A stretch of 64,000 nt of DNA from Motiliproteus sp047633175 (GCA_047633175.1 JBLIEQ010000022.1:3024-67023); one strand, 5' to 3'; positions 7,643-16,629 are shown, counted from the first letter of the stretch. Numbers and translations are program-made. Notes: a model not told the origin generated them from the sequence alone.

Positions 7643-8431
7643 ATGACAACATCGACGATCAGCACTGTTCCCAAGCCTGCGTTTAACTGGATGGCGACCC
7701 TAAGCTGGGGCGTCTTATTGCTGATGCTGAGCTGGGGCTGGGGCCTGGCTGAAATGAATCCCATGATGCTGATTAATGACGCAGGCAATATGCTGGAGTT
7801 TGGTGGTGACTTTTTTCCACCCGATTTTAAAGATTTTGATTACTACATCGATGAGATGGTAGTCACGCTTCACATTGCGCTCTGGGGCACCGTCCTGTCG
7901 ATCTTCTGCGCCATTCCTCTTGGCCTGATGAGCGCGGAAAATCTGGCCCCCATATGGATCTACCAACCCACGCGACGGCTGATGGATGCAACCCGTGCTA
8001 TCAACGAGATGGTGTTTGCCATGCTCTTCGTGGTCGCAGTGGGTCTGGGTCCTTTTGCGGGCGTGATGGCGTTATTTATCCATACCACGGGTGTACTTGC
8101 CAAGCTGTTTTCCGAAGCGGTTGAGGCCATAGACCCCCGCCCTGCTGAAGGCGTCAGAGCCACGGGTGCCAACAAACTCGAAGAAATTCTTTACGGTGTG
8201 ATACCTCAGGTATTGCCGTTGTGGATCTCCTATTCATTGTACCGTTTTGAATCCAACGTACGTTCAGCCACGGTTGTCGGCATGGTCGGCGCGGGCGGTA
8301 TAGGGGTGATTCTGTGGGAAAGCCTGCGTGGGTTTCAGTTTCAGCAGACCTGCGCCGTGATGATCATCATTATCGTCTGTGTGACGTTGATTGACCTGAT
8401 GTCGCAGCAACTACGCAAAGCCTTTATCTGA
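7643..8431 (+). CDS. phnE: Phosphonate ABC transporter, permease
   Basis: This is the inner-membrane channel subunit working with PhnC and PhnD. The 262-residue protein has about five or six membrane segments and the phosphonate permease hallmarks VVTLHIALWGTVLSIFCAIP, ATRAINEMVFAMLFV and the EAA loop GVRATGANKLEEILYGVIPQ. A single phnE is present and full length. It is separated from phnD by a stable hairpin and followed closely by the PhnF operator. Confidence 0.93.
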   Translation: MTTSTISTVPKPAFNWMATLSWGVLLLMLSWGWGLAEMNPMMLINDAGNMLEFGGDFFPPDFKDFDYYIDEMVVTLHIALWGTVLSIFCAIPLGLMSAENLAPIWIYQPTRRLMDATRAINEMVFAMLFVVAVGLGPFAGVMALFIHTTGVLAKLFSEAVEAIDPRPAEGVRATGANKLEEILYGVIPQVLPLWISYSLYRFESNVRSATVVGMVGAGGIGVILWESLRGFQFQQTCAVMIIIIVCVTLIDLMSQQLRKAFI

Positions 8432-8448
8432 TTTTTTTATCCCTGAAA

Positions 8449-8462
8449 CTTGTATAGACAAG
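8449..8462. promoter_or_regulatory. phnF: Palindromic operator for PhnF (HutC-type)
   Basis: CTTGTATAGACAAG is a near-perfect palindrome with the GTNTANAC core typical of HutC-subfamily GntR regulators; mycobacterial PhnF binds a closely similar TGGTATAGACCA. It lies in the short phnE-phnF gap and overlaps the region just before ATG 8468. This suggests PhnF autoregulation and independent control of phnF and the downstream C-P lyase genes. Confidence 0.65.
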
Positions 8463-8467
8463 ATCCT

Positions 8468-9160
8468 ATGGCCGTTTATTTAAATATTGCGACTCAGTTA
8501 AGAGACGAAATTCGTGATAGATACACATCCGGTGATCTCTTACCTGCTGAAAAGCAGCTCGCCGAACGTTTTAAGGTTAATCGGCATACGTTGCGGCGTG
8601 CTATCGATGAACTGGTACTCGATGGCCTGATAAAGCGCTTTCAGGGATTAGGTAATCAGGTCGTACAGCCACCCATCGATTACTCCCTGCATAGCGAGTC
8701 CTGCTTTACGTACAACCTATCCAGGCAGGGCCTGGCACTGGAAACCGAGGTACTTGGTTGTTATGAGGAGACGCTTAATCCGGTGCTAGCCGTTCGTTTA
8801 CAGCATTCGGAAAAAGTACCGGTAATCGTTGTCAAAACCTGCCGTTATATCGCCAACAAGCCGGTGACGCTTATTAAGCACCATCTGTTTGCTGTCGATC
8901 TGAACGTCATTAAGCGCTACAGATCAGGTTCGTTGCATACCTTTTTACTCGATCAATATCAGTTTGATGCCGAACGAGGCATGACCCGGCTACGGGCCCG
9001 TATGCCGACCTTTGAGGAGTGCCGGCAACTGGGTGTTGGCCGTGGTATTCCCGTGATGGAGATCCATTCGCACTACCGATTACAGAGCAACCAGCAGTTG
9101 ATGGAGTATTCCATCAGCATCAGTCGTAGCGATATTTTTGAATACAGCCTGGAACCCTGA
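8468..9160 (+). CDS. phnF: GntR/HutC-family transcriptional regulator of phosphonate use
   Basis: The 230-residue protein has an N-terminal winged helix (IATQLRDEIRDRYTSGDLLP, then AERFKVNRHTLRRAIDEL) and a C-terminal UTRA ligand-binding domain. A TTG at 8450 is in frame, but ATG 8468 gives the usual PhnF N-terminus and leaves the operator upstream. PhnF regulators repress phosphonate or phosphate transport genes in other bacteria. Its position between the transport genes and phnG matches enterobacterial phn operons. Confidence 0.9.
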   Translation: MAVYLNIATQLRDEIRDRYTSGDLLPAEKQLAERFKVNRHTLRRAIDELVLDGLIKRFQGLGNQVVQPPIDYSLHSESCFTYNLSRQGLALETEVLGCYEETLNPVLAVRLQHSEKVPVIVVKTCRYIANKPVTLIKHHLFAVDLNVIKRYRSGSLHTFLLDQYQFDAERGMTRLRARMPTFEECRQLGVGRGIPVMEIHSHYRLQSNQQLMEYSISISRSDIFEYSLEP

Positions 9161-9163
9161 ATT

Positions 9164-9646
9164 ATGGAACAGACAGACCCTAAACAGCGAGGCGATGCAG
9201 TGAACGCTCAGCAACAAGCTCGTCAACACTGGATGTCAGTCATGGCGAAATCATCCTCGCAATTATTGCATCGATTATCCGAAGCTCATGTCGACAGCGC
9301 TCAGTTTGAAACAATCAGGGCACCGGAAGTGGGGCTCACCCAGGTCCGCGCCCGAATGGGCGGCACCGGTTCTGAGTTTAATCTGGGTGATATGACGCTA
9401 TGCCGTTGCGTCGTCCGTTCGCAAGCCGGTGATTATGGTTACAGCTATATCGCAGGCCGCAATAAGGCTCACGCACGCCGTGCCGCCGAACTCGACGCGC
9501 TGCTCCAGTCAGAAGCGCACGGTTCTCTCTTACCGCAGGTTATTACAGCCCTGGAAACCCGGTTACTGGAGGAGCAGCAGCAAAAAACGGCAGAGGCCAG
9601 CGCCACCCAAGTTAATTTTTTCACCCTGGTACGAGGCGAAGACTAA
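9164..9646 (+). CDS. phnG: C-P lyase core subunit PhnG
   Basis: PhnG is part of the PhnGHIJ core complex, which with PhnI transfers the phosphonate to ATP to give the ribose 5-triphosphate nucleotide. The 160-residue protein carries the family segments RQHWMSVMAKSS, GLTQVRARMGGTGSEFNLGDMT (avoidably long, but the key part is GGTG..FNLGD) and RCVVRS. It begins 3 nt after phnF. A GTG at 9200 is an alternative start, but ATG 9164 is adopted. Confidence 0.93.
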   Translation: MEQTDPKQRGDAVNAQQQARQHWMSVMAKSSSQLLHRLSEAHVDSAQFETIRAPEVGLTQVRARMGGTGSEFNLGDMTLCRCVVRSQAGDYGYSYIAGRNKAHARRAAELDALLQSEAHGSLLPQVITALETRLLEEQQQKTAEASATQVNFFTLVRGED

Positions 9647-9648
9647 CC

Positions 9649-10284
9649 ATGAATGCGCAAAAGATTATTCGAGGCTTTGCTGAACCTGTCACCGATAGCC
9701 AGCGAACATTTCGTCACCTGCTAAAAGCTATGAGCGAGCCGGGCACCGTTGTTAACCTCAGTTCACCCGAGGCCCTGGCATCGGTGTACAGCAGTACCTT
9801 TGCGCTCTGTCAGGCCCTACTGGATAAGCAGACACCGCTGTGGCTGGCACCGGAGTTCAATACTGCGGATATCAGATACAACCTGCATTTCCATACCGGC
9901 ATGCCCATCACCGACCAGCCCTCTGAGGCACTATTTGCGATCGCTTACCCTGATGAGATTACGGCGATGTCCGCGTTTTCCGTAGGTTCCAGCGAGTACC
10001 CGGAAACCGGCTGCACCCTGATATTACAGGTCTCAACTGTCGCGGCAGCGTCTGCAACCGAACCTTCTAGATCTGTACCTTCCGCACACCTGCCTACAAC
10101 ACTCAGGCTATCGGGTCCGGGTATCGCGACCGAGAGACGGATCTGTATCGCGGATCTTAATGCCGTGCTGATCGACTACCTGACACAGCGCCCTGATGCC
10201 TTCCCCCTAGGTATCGATCTGATTTTTGTCGCCGAGCAGGCAGTTGTCTGTATCCCAAGAACCACTAAGGTCGAGGTGCTTTAG
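9649..10284 (+). CDS. phnH: C-P lyase core subunit PhnH
   Basis: PhnH is an essential member of the PhnGHIJ complex and has a pyridoxal-phosphate-transferase-like fold without bound cofactor. The 211-residue protein has the typical opening (GFAEPVTDSQRTFRHLLKAM, then SEPGT) and the C-terminal PLGIDLIFV segment. It starts 2 nt after the phnG stop and ends directly at the phnI ATG. A Ser/Ala/Pro-rich loop near residues 128-145 looks like a small lineage-specific insertion. Confidence 0.93.
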   Translation: MNAQKIIRGFAEPVTDSQRTFRHLLKAMSEPGTVVNLSSPEALASVYSSTFALCQALLDKQTPLWLAPEFNTADIRYNLHFHTGMPITDQPSEALFAIAYPDEITAMSAFSVGSSEYPETGCTLILQVSTVAAASATEPSRSVPSAHLPTTLRLSGPGIATERRICIADLNAVLIDYLTQRPDAFPLGIDLIFVAEQAVVCIPRTTKVEVL

Positions 10285-11448
10285 ATGTATGTAGCCGTTA
10301 AAGGTGGCGAACAGGCCATCACCAACGCCCACCAGCTGCTATCCAAACGCCGCAGAGGAGACACCACCCTCGCCGCCCTGTCGGTGCAGCAAATCAGCGA
10401 ACAGTTAGCGCTGGCTGTCGACCGGGTAATGACCGAAGGGTCTATCTATGACCGGGAACTGGCCGCCCTGGCCATCAAACAGTCGGCAGGGGATCTGGTC
10501 GAGGCGATCTTCCTGTTACGCGCGTATCGCACGACGTTAAGCCGCTTTTATACCAGCCAGGCGATTAACACCACCCGAATGCAGGTCGAACGCCGCATCT
10601 CCGCCACCTTTAAAGATCTGCCCGGTGGCCAGATTCTGGGATCCACCTTTGATTACACCCACCGGCTGTTGGATTTCAAACTGCTGGCCGAGGATGGCAT
10701 CAGCACAGCATCTGATTCAGCCGCTGCAGCCGATGGCGCGACGGCACCGCAGTCGAACCTTGGGCAAGGGCCAGAACCAGAACCAAAACCAGAACCAGAA
10801 CCAGAACAAGAATCTATGTCCCGGGTGCTGGAGATGCTGGAACGAGAGGGCTTGTTGGTCGAGGAGACAGATGATGACTCCACGCCTGCCGATGTGACCC
10901 AGGATCCGCCTACCTTCCCCTGCGATCGCAGCGCGCGGCTACAGTCCCTGGTGCGCGGCGATGAGGGTTTTCTGCTGGCGCTGGGCTATTCGACCCAACG
11001 GGGTTACGGCCGAAACCATCCGTTTGCCGGAGAGATCCGGACTGGAGAGGTCGATGTCGCCGTCACCCCGGAGGAGCTGGGTTTCAGCATCGATATAGGC
11101 GCTATCCAGGTGACCGAATGCGAGATGATCAATGGCTTTAGCAAGCTCGAAGAGGGTGATATTAAATTTACCCGTGGCTATGGCCTGGCCTTTGGCCAAA
11201 GCGAGCGTAAGACGCTGTCCATGGCACTGATCGACCGGGCTCTGCAGGCCGAACGCTACGATGAGGAGCGAGTCTCCCCCGCGCAAGAGGAAGAGTTTGT
11301 GCTCTCACATTGCGATAACGTCGAAGCCTCAGGCTTCGTATCACACCTAAAACTACCCCACTACGTTGATTTTCAAGCAGAGCTCGAATTACTCAGACGC
11401 CTGCGCAAGGAAAACCCAGCCACAGCAGTTCAGGAGAAAGGCGAATGA
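10285..11448 (+). CDS. phnI: C-P lyase core subunit PhnI (nucleosidase)
   Basis: PhnI, helped by PhnG, PhnH and PhnL, displaces adenine from ATP with the phosphonate. The N-terminus MYVAVKGGEQAI and the conserved blocks RISATFKDLPGGQILGSTFDYTHRLLDF (in shorter pieces: FKDLPGGQILG, DYTHRLLDF) are clear. At 387 residues it is about 30 longer than the E. coli protein. The extra length is a low-complexity insert that includes a Pro-Glu repeat at residues 163-176, coded by seven 6-nt units. ATG 10285 directly follows the phnH stop. Confidence 0.93.
   Translation: MYVAVKGGEQAITNAHQLLSKRRRGDTTLAALSVQQISEQLALAVDRVMTEGSIYDRELAALAIKQSAGDLVEAIFLLRAYRTTLSRFYTSQAINTTRMQVERRISATFKDLPGGQILGSTFDYTHRLLDFKLLAEDGISTASDSAAAADGATAPQSNLGQGPEPEPKPEPEPEQESMSRVLEMLEREGLLVEETDDDSTPADVTQDPPTFPCDRSARLQSLVRGDEGFLLALGYSTQRGYGRNHPFAGEIRTGEVDVAVTPEELGFSIDIGAIQVTECEMINGFSKLEEGDIKFTRGYGLAFGQSERKTLSMALIDRALQAERYDEERVSPAQEEEFVLSHCDNVEASGFVSHLKLPHYVDFQAELELLRRLRKENPATAVQEKGE
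10771..10812 (+). repeat. phnI: In-frame CCAGAA hexamer repeat within phnI
   Basis: Seven consecutive 6-nt units (CCAGAA with two single-base variants) encode a Pro-Glu run at PhnI residues 163-176. The unit length is a multiple of three, so expansions and contractions keep the frame. Confidence 0.9.
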
Positions 11449-12335
11449 GCGCTGCAACCCTTCGCGATGGCTACAACTTCGCTTATCTAGACGAACAGAC
11501 TAAACGCATGATCCGCCGCGCCCTGCTCAAGGCCGTCGCTATTCCCGGGTATCAGGTGCCTTTTGGTGGCCGCGAGATGCCCATGCCTTATGGCTGGGGA
11601 ACCGGTGGCATGCAGGTTACGGCCGCGGTGATAGGCCCGGATGATGTGCTCAAGGTGATAGACCAGGGTGCCGATGACACCACCAATGCGGTCAGCATCA
11701 GAGCCTTTTTCAAAGACCTGACGGGTGTCGCAACCACGGAGAAAACCCGTGAGGCCACGTTAATACAGACACGCCACCGGATTCCTGAAACCGCACTGCG
11801 CGAAGACCAGATCCTGGTGTATCAGGTGCCTATCCCCGAGCCCTTGCGCTTTATTGAACCGAGTGAGGTCGAGACCCGAAAAATGCATGCCCTGGAAGAT
11901 TACGGCGTGATGCATGTAAAGCTGTATGAGGATATCGCTCACTTTGGCCATATCGCCACCACCTACGCGTATCCGGTCAGGGTTAACGGCCGCTATATTA
12001 TGGATCCCTCGCCTATTCCTAAGTTCGACAATCCCAAGATGCATCAGATGCCGGCCCTGCAACTGTTCGGTGCCGGTCGTGAAAAACGTATCTATGCGGT
12101 TCCGCCCTTCACCGACGTTAAGAGCCTGGACTTCGAAGATCATCCCTTCGAGATCCAACAGTGGGATGAGTCCTGTGAAATCTGCGGTTCACGGCAAAGC
12201 TTTCTCGATGAGGTAATTATGGATGACCTGGGCACCCGTAGTTATATCTGTTCCGACACCGATTTCTGTCGTGAACGCGGGCCTGTAGATGCGCCCACCG
12301 ACACCTCCATTAATACCTTAAGGGAGACACAGTAA
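11445..12335 (+). CDS. phnJ: C-P lyase, radical-SAM subunit PhnJ
   Basis: PhnJ is the radical SAM enzyme that cleaves the C-P bond of ribose-1-phosphonate 5-phosphate, releasing the alkane. The 296-residue protein keeps all four C-terminal cysteines: C244, C247, C269 and C275, in the pattern C-x2-C-x21-C-x5-C. This spacing equals E. coli C241, C244, C266 and C272, which hold the iron-sulfur cluster and the thiyl-radical residue. The start overlaps the phnI stop (ATGA). The enzyme looks fully functional. Confidence 0.96.
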   Translation: MSAATLRDGYNFAYLDEQTKRMIRRALLKAVAIPGYQVPFGGREMPMPYGWGTGGMQVTAAVIGPDDVLKVIDQGADDTTNAVSIRAFFKDLTGVATTEKTREATLIQTRHRIPETALREDQILVYQVPIPEPLRFIEPSEVETRKMHALEDYGVMHVKLYEDIAHFGHIATTYAYPVRVNGRYIMDPSPIPKFDNPKMHQMPALQLFGAGREKRIYAVPPFTDVKSLDFEDHPFEIQQWDESCEICGSRQSFLDEVIMDDLGTRSYICSDTDFCRERGPVDAPTDTSINTLRETQ

Positions 12336-13111
12336 TGCCGTCCGAACCCCTGTTACGCGTTAACCAATTATCCAAACTCTATGCCCCGGGCAAAGGCTGC
12401 GAAGATATCAGCTTTGACCTCTATCCCGGTGAAGTGCTCGGCATTGTCGGCGAGTCCGGCTCCGGGAAATCGACCCTGCTCACCAGCTTATCCGCAAGGC
12501 TGGCGCCTAACGCCGGCGAGGTACTCTACCGTAATGCGAATGATGAGTGGCTCAATTTATATGAACTGCCCGAATCCGAACGCCGCCGCCTGTTACGCAC
12601 CGAATGGGGCGTCGTCCACCAGCATGCCCGTGATGGTCTGCGCATGGGAGTCTCGGCCGGCGCTAATATCGGCGAACCCCTGATGGCGGTAGGTCAGCGT
12701 CACTACGGCAATATCCGTAAAGAGGGCTTGCGCTGGATGAGTGATGTTGAGCTGGATGTGAGCCGGATCGATGATAAACCCAGCACCTTCTCTGGCGGTA
12801 TGCAGCAGCGTCTGCAGATCGCCCGCAATCTGGTCACCCATCCACGACTGGTCTTTATGGATGAACCCACCGGTGGGCTCGATGTCTCTGTGCAGGCGCG
12901 TATTTTAGATCTGTTACGCACCCTGGTGACGGATCTAAACCTGGCCGTGGTGATCGTCACGCACGATCTGGCCGTCGCGCGCTTGCTGGCCCAGCGGCTG
13001 GTCGTTATGCGGCACGGAAAGATTGTTGAAACCGGCCTCACAGACCAGGTGCTCGACGATCCGCAACACCCTTACACGCAGCTGCTGGTCTCTTCAGTAC
13101 TGACGCCCTAG
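12335..13111 (+). CDS. phnK: C-P lyase accessory ABC-type ATPase PhnK
   Basis: PhnK binds the PhnGHIJ core through PhnJ. The 258-residue protein resembles oligopeptide-transporter ATPases: Walker A GESGSGKSTLL, signature FSGGMQQRLQIARNL, Walker B LVFMDEPTGGLD and switch His VTHDLAVARL. ATG shares one base with the phnJ stop (TAATG), a sign of translational coupling. There is no cognate permease, consistent with a non-transport role. Confidence 0.94.
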   Translation: MPSEPLLRVNQLSKLYAPGKGCEDISFDLYPGEVLGIVGESGSGKSTLLTSLSARLAPNAGEVLYRNANDEWLNLYELPESERRRLLRTEWGVVHQHARDGLRMGVSAGANIGEPLMAVGQRHYGNIRKEGLRWMSDVELDVSRIDDKPSTFSGGMQQRLQIARNLVTHPRLVFMDEPTGGLDVSVQARILDLLRTLVTDLNLAVVIVTHDLAVARLLAQRLVVMRHGKIVETGLTDQVLDDPQHPYTQLLVSSVLTP

Positions 13112-13129
13112 CCTGACAGGAGAACACAG

Positions 13130-13900
13130 ATGAGCCTACCGATAACACCTCAGATGGCCGCGCCATTAAAACCTGAAGAAGCCGCTCAAATAACCACCAT
13201 GATTGATGTGCAGGGGTTGCATAAGACCTTCAGGCTGCATAATCAGGGCGGCACAGAGCTGCGGGTACTTAATAATGTAAACCTGCAGGTACATGCAGGC
13301 GAATGCACGGTATTGCACGGCGAAAGCGGCGCCGGGAAAAGCACGCTGCTGCGTACCCTGTACGCTAATTACCTGCCGAGTCAGGGTGCCATCAATATCT
13401 GTCATCGATTCGAGATGGTCGATCTGGCGACCGCGCATAACCGCCTGCTGATGGAGATCCGCAAAGAGACCCTCGGCTATGTCAGCCAGTTTTTACGGGT
13501 TATACCTCGAGTATCGACCCTTAATATCGTGATGCAGCCCCTACGTGAACGCGGTGTTGCTGAAGAAGAGGCTCGCACCCGAGCCATCGATCTGCTGACT
13601 CGGCTGAATATTCCTGAACGCTTATGGGCACTGCCACCGAGTACCTTTTCCGGTGGTGAGCAACAGCGCGTCAATATTGCCCGGGGTTTTATTGTCGATT
13701 ACCCGATTCTGTTACTCGATGAGCCCACCGCATCCTTAGACCAGCGTAATGCCTTGGTCGTGACCACCCTAATGCAACAGGCCCTGGCGCGCGGGACCGC
13801 CATCGTCGGCATCTTCCATGATCCGGTAGTCAGAGAGACCCTGGCCGATCATCTTTTTGATGTAAACAAAGAAACAGAACCCGCTGCTGTTAATTATTAA
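13130..13900 (+). CDS. phnL: C-P lyase accessory ABC-type ATPase PhnL
   Basis: PhnL is the second ABC ATPase of the C-P lyase machinery. The motifs are Walker A GESGAGKSTLLRTLYANYLPS, signature FSGGEQQRVNIARGF and Walker B ILLLDEPTASLD. The start at 13130 follows a good AGGAG ribosome binding site and gives 256 residues, about 25 more than E. coli PhnL. An internal ATG at 13199 (MIDVQGLHKTF) matches the usual N-terminus and remains an alternative. Confidence 0.93.
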   Translation: MSLPITPQMAAPLKPEEAAQITTMIDVQGLHKTFRLHNQGGTELRVLNNVNLQVHAGECTVLHGESGAGKSTLLRTLYANYLPSQGAINICHRFEMVDLATAHNRLLMEIRKETLGYVSQFLRVIPRVSTLNIVMQPLRERGVAEEEARTRAIDLLTRLNIPERLWALPPSTFSGGEQQRVNIARGFIVDYPILLLDEPTASLDQRNALVVTTLMQQALARGTAIVGIFHDPVVRETLADHLFDVNKETEPAAVNY

Positions 13901-13915
13901 TAGAGGAATAGTCAC

Positions 13916-15052
13916 GTGATCTTAACCAATGCACAGATAGTGTTAGCCAACGAAGTGATTACCGGCACGCTAACGGTCGAAGAGGGTATTATCGAGCGCA
14001 TCGACCAGGGTCAGGTCACCCTGCCCGGCGCCATCGATTGCCAGGGCGGATTTCTCACCCCGGGCATGATTGAGCTGCATACCGATAATATGGAAAAGCA
14101 CTTCACCCCCCGCCCAGGTGTGAGCTGGCCTGCGATTCAGGCCTTTAAAGTCCATGATGCCCAGATGATCAGCGCGGGGATCACCACCGTCTTCGATGCG
14201 ATCTCCATCGGCGATGTCATCCAGGGCAGCGAACGCCTGAATAACCTGACCCGCATGGTCGATGCGCTAAACGAATCTCGCGAGCGACAACTCACCCGCG
14301 CTGACCACCTGCTGCACCTGCGCTGCGAAGTCAGTCATCAGGATACGCTGTCTACGTTTAACACCCTGCTCGACAGAACAGCCGTGCAGCTGGTATCCGT
14401 TATGGATCACACCCCGGGGCAACGCCAGTTTGCCAGCCTAGAAAAATACCGTCAGTATTATCAGGGGAAATATCAGCTGACGGACGAAGAGATGCTGGAC
14501 TTTATAGAGCGTCAGACTGAAGCCAGCCGCTTGCATAGCGACAGCTTTCGCAAAGAGATCTGCGATACCTGCAACCGCCTGGGGATTCCGTTGGCCAGCC
14601 ATGATGATGCCACCGAGGCGCATGTCGACGAATCTCAGCGGTACCAGATGGTCATTGCCGAGTTTCCTACTACCTCCGAGGCGGCGATGGCGGCGCATCA
14701 AAAAGGGATGGCTGTCATGATGGGCGCACCGAATGTTGTTCGTGGTGGCTCTCATTCAGGTAACATTGCAGCCCATGCTCTGGCCTCGGAAGGTGTACTG
14801 GACATCCTCTCCAGCGACTATTATCCGGCCAGCTTATTGGAAGCAGCCTTTAAGATCGCAGCCCTTGAATCGAACCCCCTGGATCTGGCTATGGCGATCG
14901 CACTGGTGAGTCATAAACCTGCAGATGCCGTTGGTTTAGCCGACCGTGGACGGATTCAATCCGGTTATAAGGCGGATCTGATATGGAGCACCCTGACTAA
15001 TGACCATATCCATATCGAACAGGTGTGGAAAAATGGGCAACGAGCATTCTAA
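13916..15052 (+). CDS. phnM: RPnTP diphosphatase PhnM (amidohydrolase fold)
   Basis: PhnM removes pyrophosphate from alpha-D-ribose 1-methylphosphonate 5-triphosphate. The 378-residue protein has the family metal-binding HTDNMEKH motif, MDHTPGQRQF, ASHDDAT and GAPNVVRGGSHSGN. It begins with GTG at 13916, which is preceded by AGAGGA at proper spacing. It directly abuts phnN. Confidence 0.95.
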   Translation: MILTNAQIVLANEVITGTLTVEEGIIERIDQGQVTLPGAIDCQGGFLTPGMIELHTDNMEKHFTPRPGVSWPAIQAFKVHDAQMISAGITTVFDAISIGDVIQGSERLNNLTRMVDALNESRERQLTRADHLLHLRCEVSHQDTLSTFNTLLDRTAVQLVSVMDHTPGQRQFASLEKYRQYYQGKYQLTDEEMLDFIERQTEASRLHSDSFRKEICDTCNRLGIPLASHDDATEAHVDESQRYQMVIAEFPTTSEAAMAAHQKGMAVMMGAPNVVRGGSHSGNIAAHALASEGVLDILSSDYYPASLLEAAFKIAALESNPLDLAMAIALVSHKPADAVGLADRGRIQSGYKADLIWSTLTNDHIHIEQVWKNGQRAF

Positions 15053-15622
15053 ATGGCGAACATAATTTACCTGATGGGGCCTTCCGGAAGCGGCAAGGAC
15101 TCCATCATCTCAGGACTGAGCAAACATCTGCACCCGGATGCCGGATTACAGATTGCTCACCGCTATATCACCCGCCACTGGCAATCGGGCGGTGAAAATC
15201 ATATTGAATTAAGTGACTCTCAATTCCTGCAGCGTAAAACCCTGGGACTGTTCTCGTTAAGCTGGCAGGCCAACGGTCATCACTACGGTATTGGCTGTGA
15301 AGTCGATGCCTGGTTGAAGGCACATCAGTCGGTGATCGTTAACGGTTCACGTGAGCATTTACCAGAAGCGATCGAACGCTATGCAGAGCGGCTTATTCCG
15401 GTCCTGATAGAGGTCAACGAAGCGAGCCTGCGGGAGCGCCTGACACAGCGAAGCAGGGAATCGATTGCAGAGATAGACGCGCGGATATTGCGCTCTAAAG
15501 ACTATGCGCAAAGTATCAGCAGCCGCTGTCATCTCATCAGCAACAACGGCAACCTGGAGGCCTCCGTGATGGCATTAGCGCGCTTAATCGATCAGAAAAC
15601 AACGACGAGCATTCATGTTTGA
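15053..15622 (+). CDS. phnN: Ribose 1,5-bisphosphokinase PhnN
   Basis: PhnN phosphorylates ribose 1,5-bisphosphate, the end product of phosphonate degradation, to PRPP. The 189-residue protein has a guanylate-kinase-like P-loop (MGPSGSGKDS), the RYITRHWQ region and a lid with RERLTQRSRES. Its ATG follows the phnM stop without a gap, and the coding region overlaps phnP by 8 nt. Confidence 0.94.
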   Translation: MANIIYLMGPSGSGKDSIISGLSKHLHPDAGLQIAHRYITRHWQSGGENHIELSDSQFLQRKTLGLFSLSWQANGHHYGIGCEVDAWLKAHQSVIVNGSREHLPEAIERYAERLIPVLIEVNEASLRERLTQRSRESIAEIDARILRSKDYAQSISSRCHLISNNGNLEASVMALARLIDQKTTTSIHV

Positions 15623-16472
15623 AATAACGTTTACAGGCACGGGCAACGCCGGACAGGTTCCGGTCTGGGGCTGCCGATGCAGAGCCTGCATCCGCGCCGT
15701 CGCAGACCCCAGCCACAGGCGCAGGCCCTGTAGTCTGGCGATACGCACGCCTTTGGGCATCACGCTGATAGATGCTGGAAGAACGGATTTAGCCGAGCGC
15801 TACGCCTTTGATGATATTCACAGGATAGTGCTAACGCACTTTCATATGGATCATGTTCAGGGGCTGTTTCATTTACGCTGGTCAGAACGGCCAGAAAAAA
15901 TCCCTGTGTTCCGCCCCGATGATCCTGTCGGTGCCGATGACCTCTATAAACATCCCGGAGTGCTGGCTTTTCAGCCCCCCCTGGTGCCCTTTGAGCCGGT
16001 TATCTGGGAGGACTTCAGCATTACCCCCCTGCCCTTAGAGCACTCAAAAATTACCCTGGGGTATCTGCTCGAAACGGATGGTTTCAGGGTCGCTTATTTA
16101 ACGGACACTGCTGGTTTGCCTGATGATACGGCAGCCTTTCTCAGCAATCTGTCTCCAGACACTCTGCCTGCGGGCACTCTACCTACCTGCACTCTACCTA
16201 AAGGAAGTCTGCCTGCGGGCACGCTGGATTATTTGATTATCGACTGCTCAGAACCTCCGCGCGCTATACCGCCGAAAAACCATAACGACGTTACCAGGGT
16301 GCTCGAGATCTATCGGCAGCTGCAACCTAAAAAGATGGTACTTACCCATATCAGCCATCGGCTGGACTGCTGGCTGTTGGACAGTCCCCAGACCCTCCCC
16401 GACAACGTGATTATTGCCCGGGATGACATGGTTATTTCAGCGCCTTCTTTCTATCAAAAAAAAATCCGCTAA
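15615..16472 (+). CDS. phnP: Phosphoribosyl cyclic phosphodiesterase PhnP
   Basis: PhnP opens the 1,2-cyclic phosphate of 5-phosphoribosyl 1,2-cyclic phosphate. It is a metallo-beta-lactamase-fold enzyme with the metal motif LTHFHMDHVQG, a zinc site near the N-terminus (WGCRCRAC) and the later YLTDTAG and THISHRLD elements. At 285 residues it is about 30 longer than E. coli PhnP. The excess is a tandem peptide repeat (residues 183-202) inserted before the DYLIIDCSE strand. It is the last gene of the operon; phnO is not present. Confidence 0.93.
   Translation: MFEITFTGTGNAGQVPVWGCRCRACIRAVADPSHRRRPCSLAIRTPLGITLIDAGRTDLAERYAFDDIHRIVLTHFHMDHVQGLFHLRWSERPEKIPVFRPDDPVGADDLYKHPGVLAFQPPLVPFEPVIWEDFSITPLPLEHSKITLGYLLETDGFRVAYLTDTAGLPDDTAAFLSNLSPDTLPAGTLPTCTLPKGSLPAGTLDYLIIDCSEPPRAIPPKNHNDVTRVLEIYRQLQPKKMVLTHISHRLDCWLLDSPQTLPDNVIIARDDMVISAPSFYQKKIR
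16161..16220 (+). repeat. phnP: In-frame 15-bp tandem repeat within phnP
   Basis: Four 15-bp units (first: ACTCTGCCTGCGGGC) encode a pentapeptide repeat of the form TLPxG/C at PhnP residues 183-202. The repeat lies in a surface-loop position between conserved blocks and keeps the frame. Confidence 0.9.
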
Positions 16473-16629
16473 CAGACTCTGCACGAGGGACCTCCCTGTA
16501 TGTCAGGATAGTTGTCGGGCATAAAAAAACAGCAGCTAACGCCTCCAGATTGACGACCCTCCTCTATAGTTAAGACTTCAGTTGCGAAAGGCGTCTGCCG
16601 CAACGCAGCGGTGAATAAGGAACCTCATC

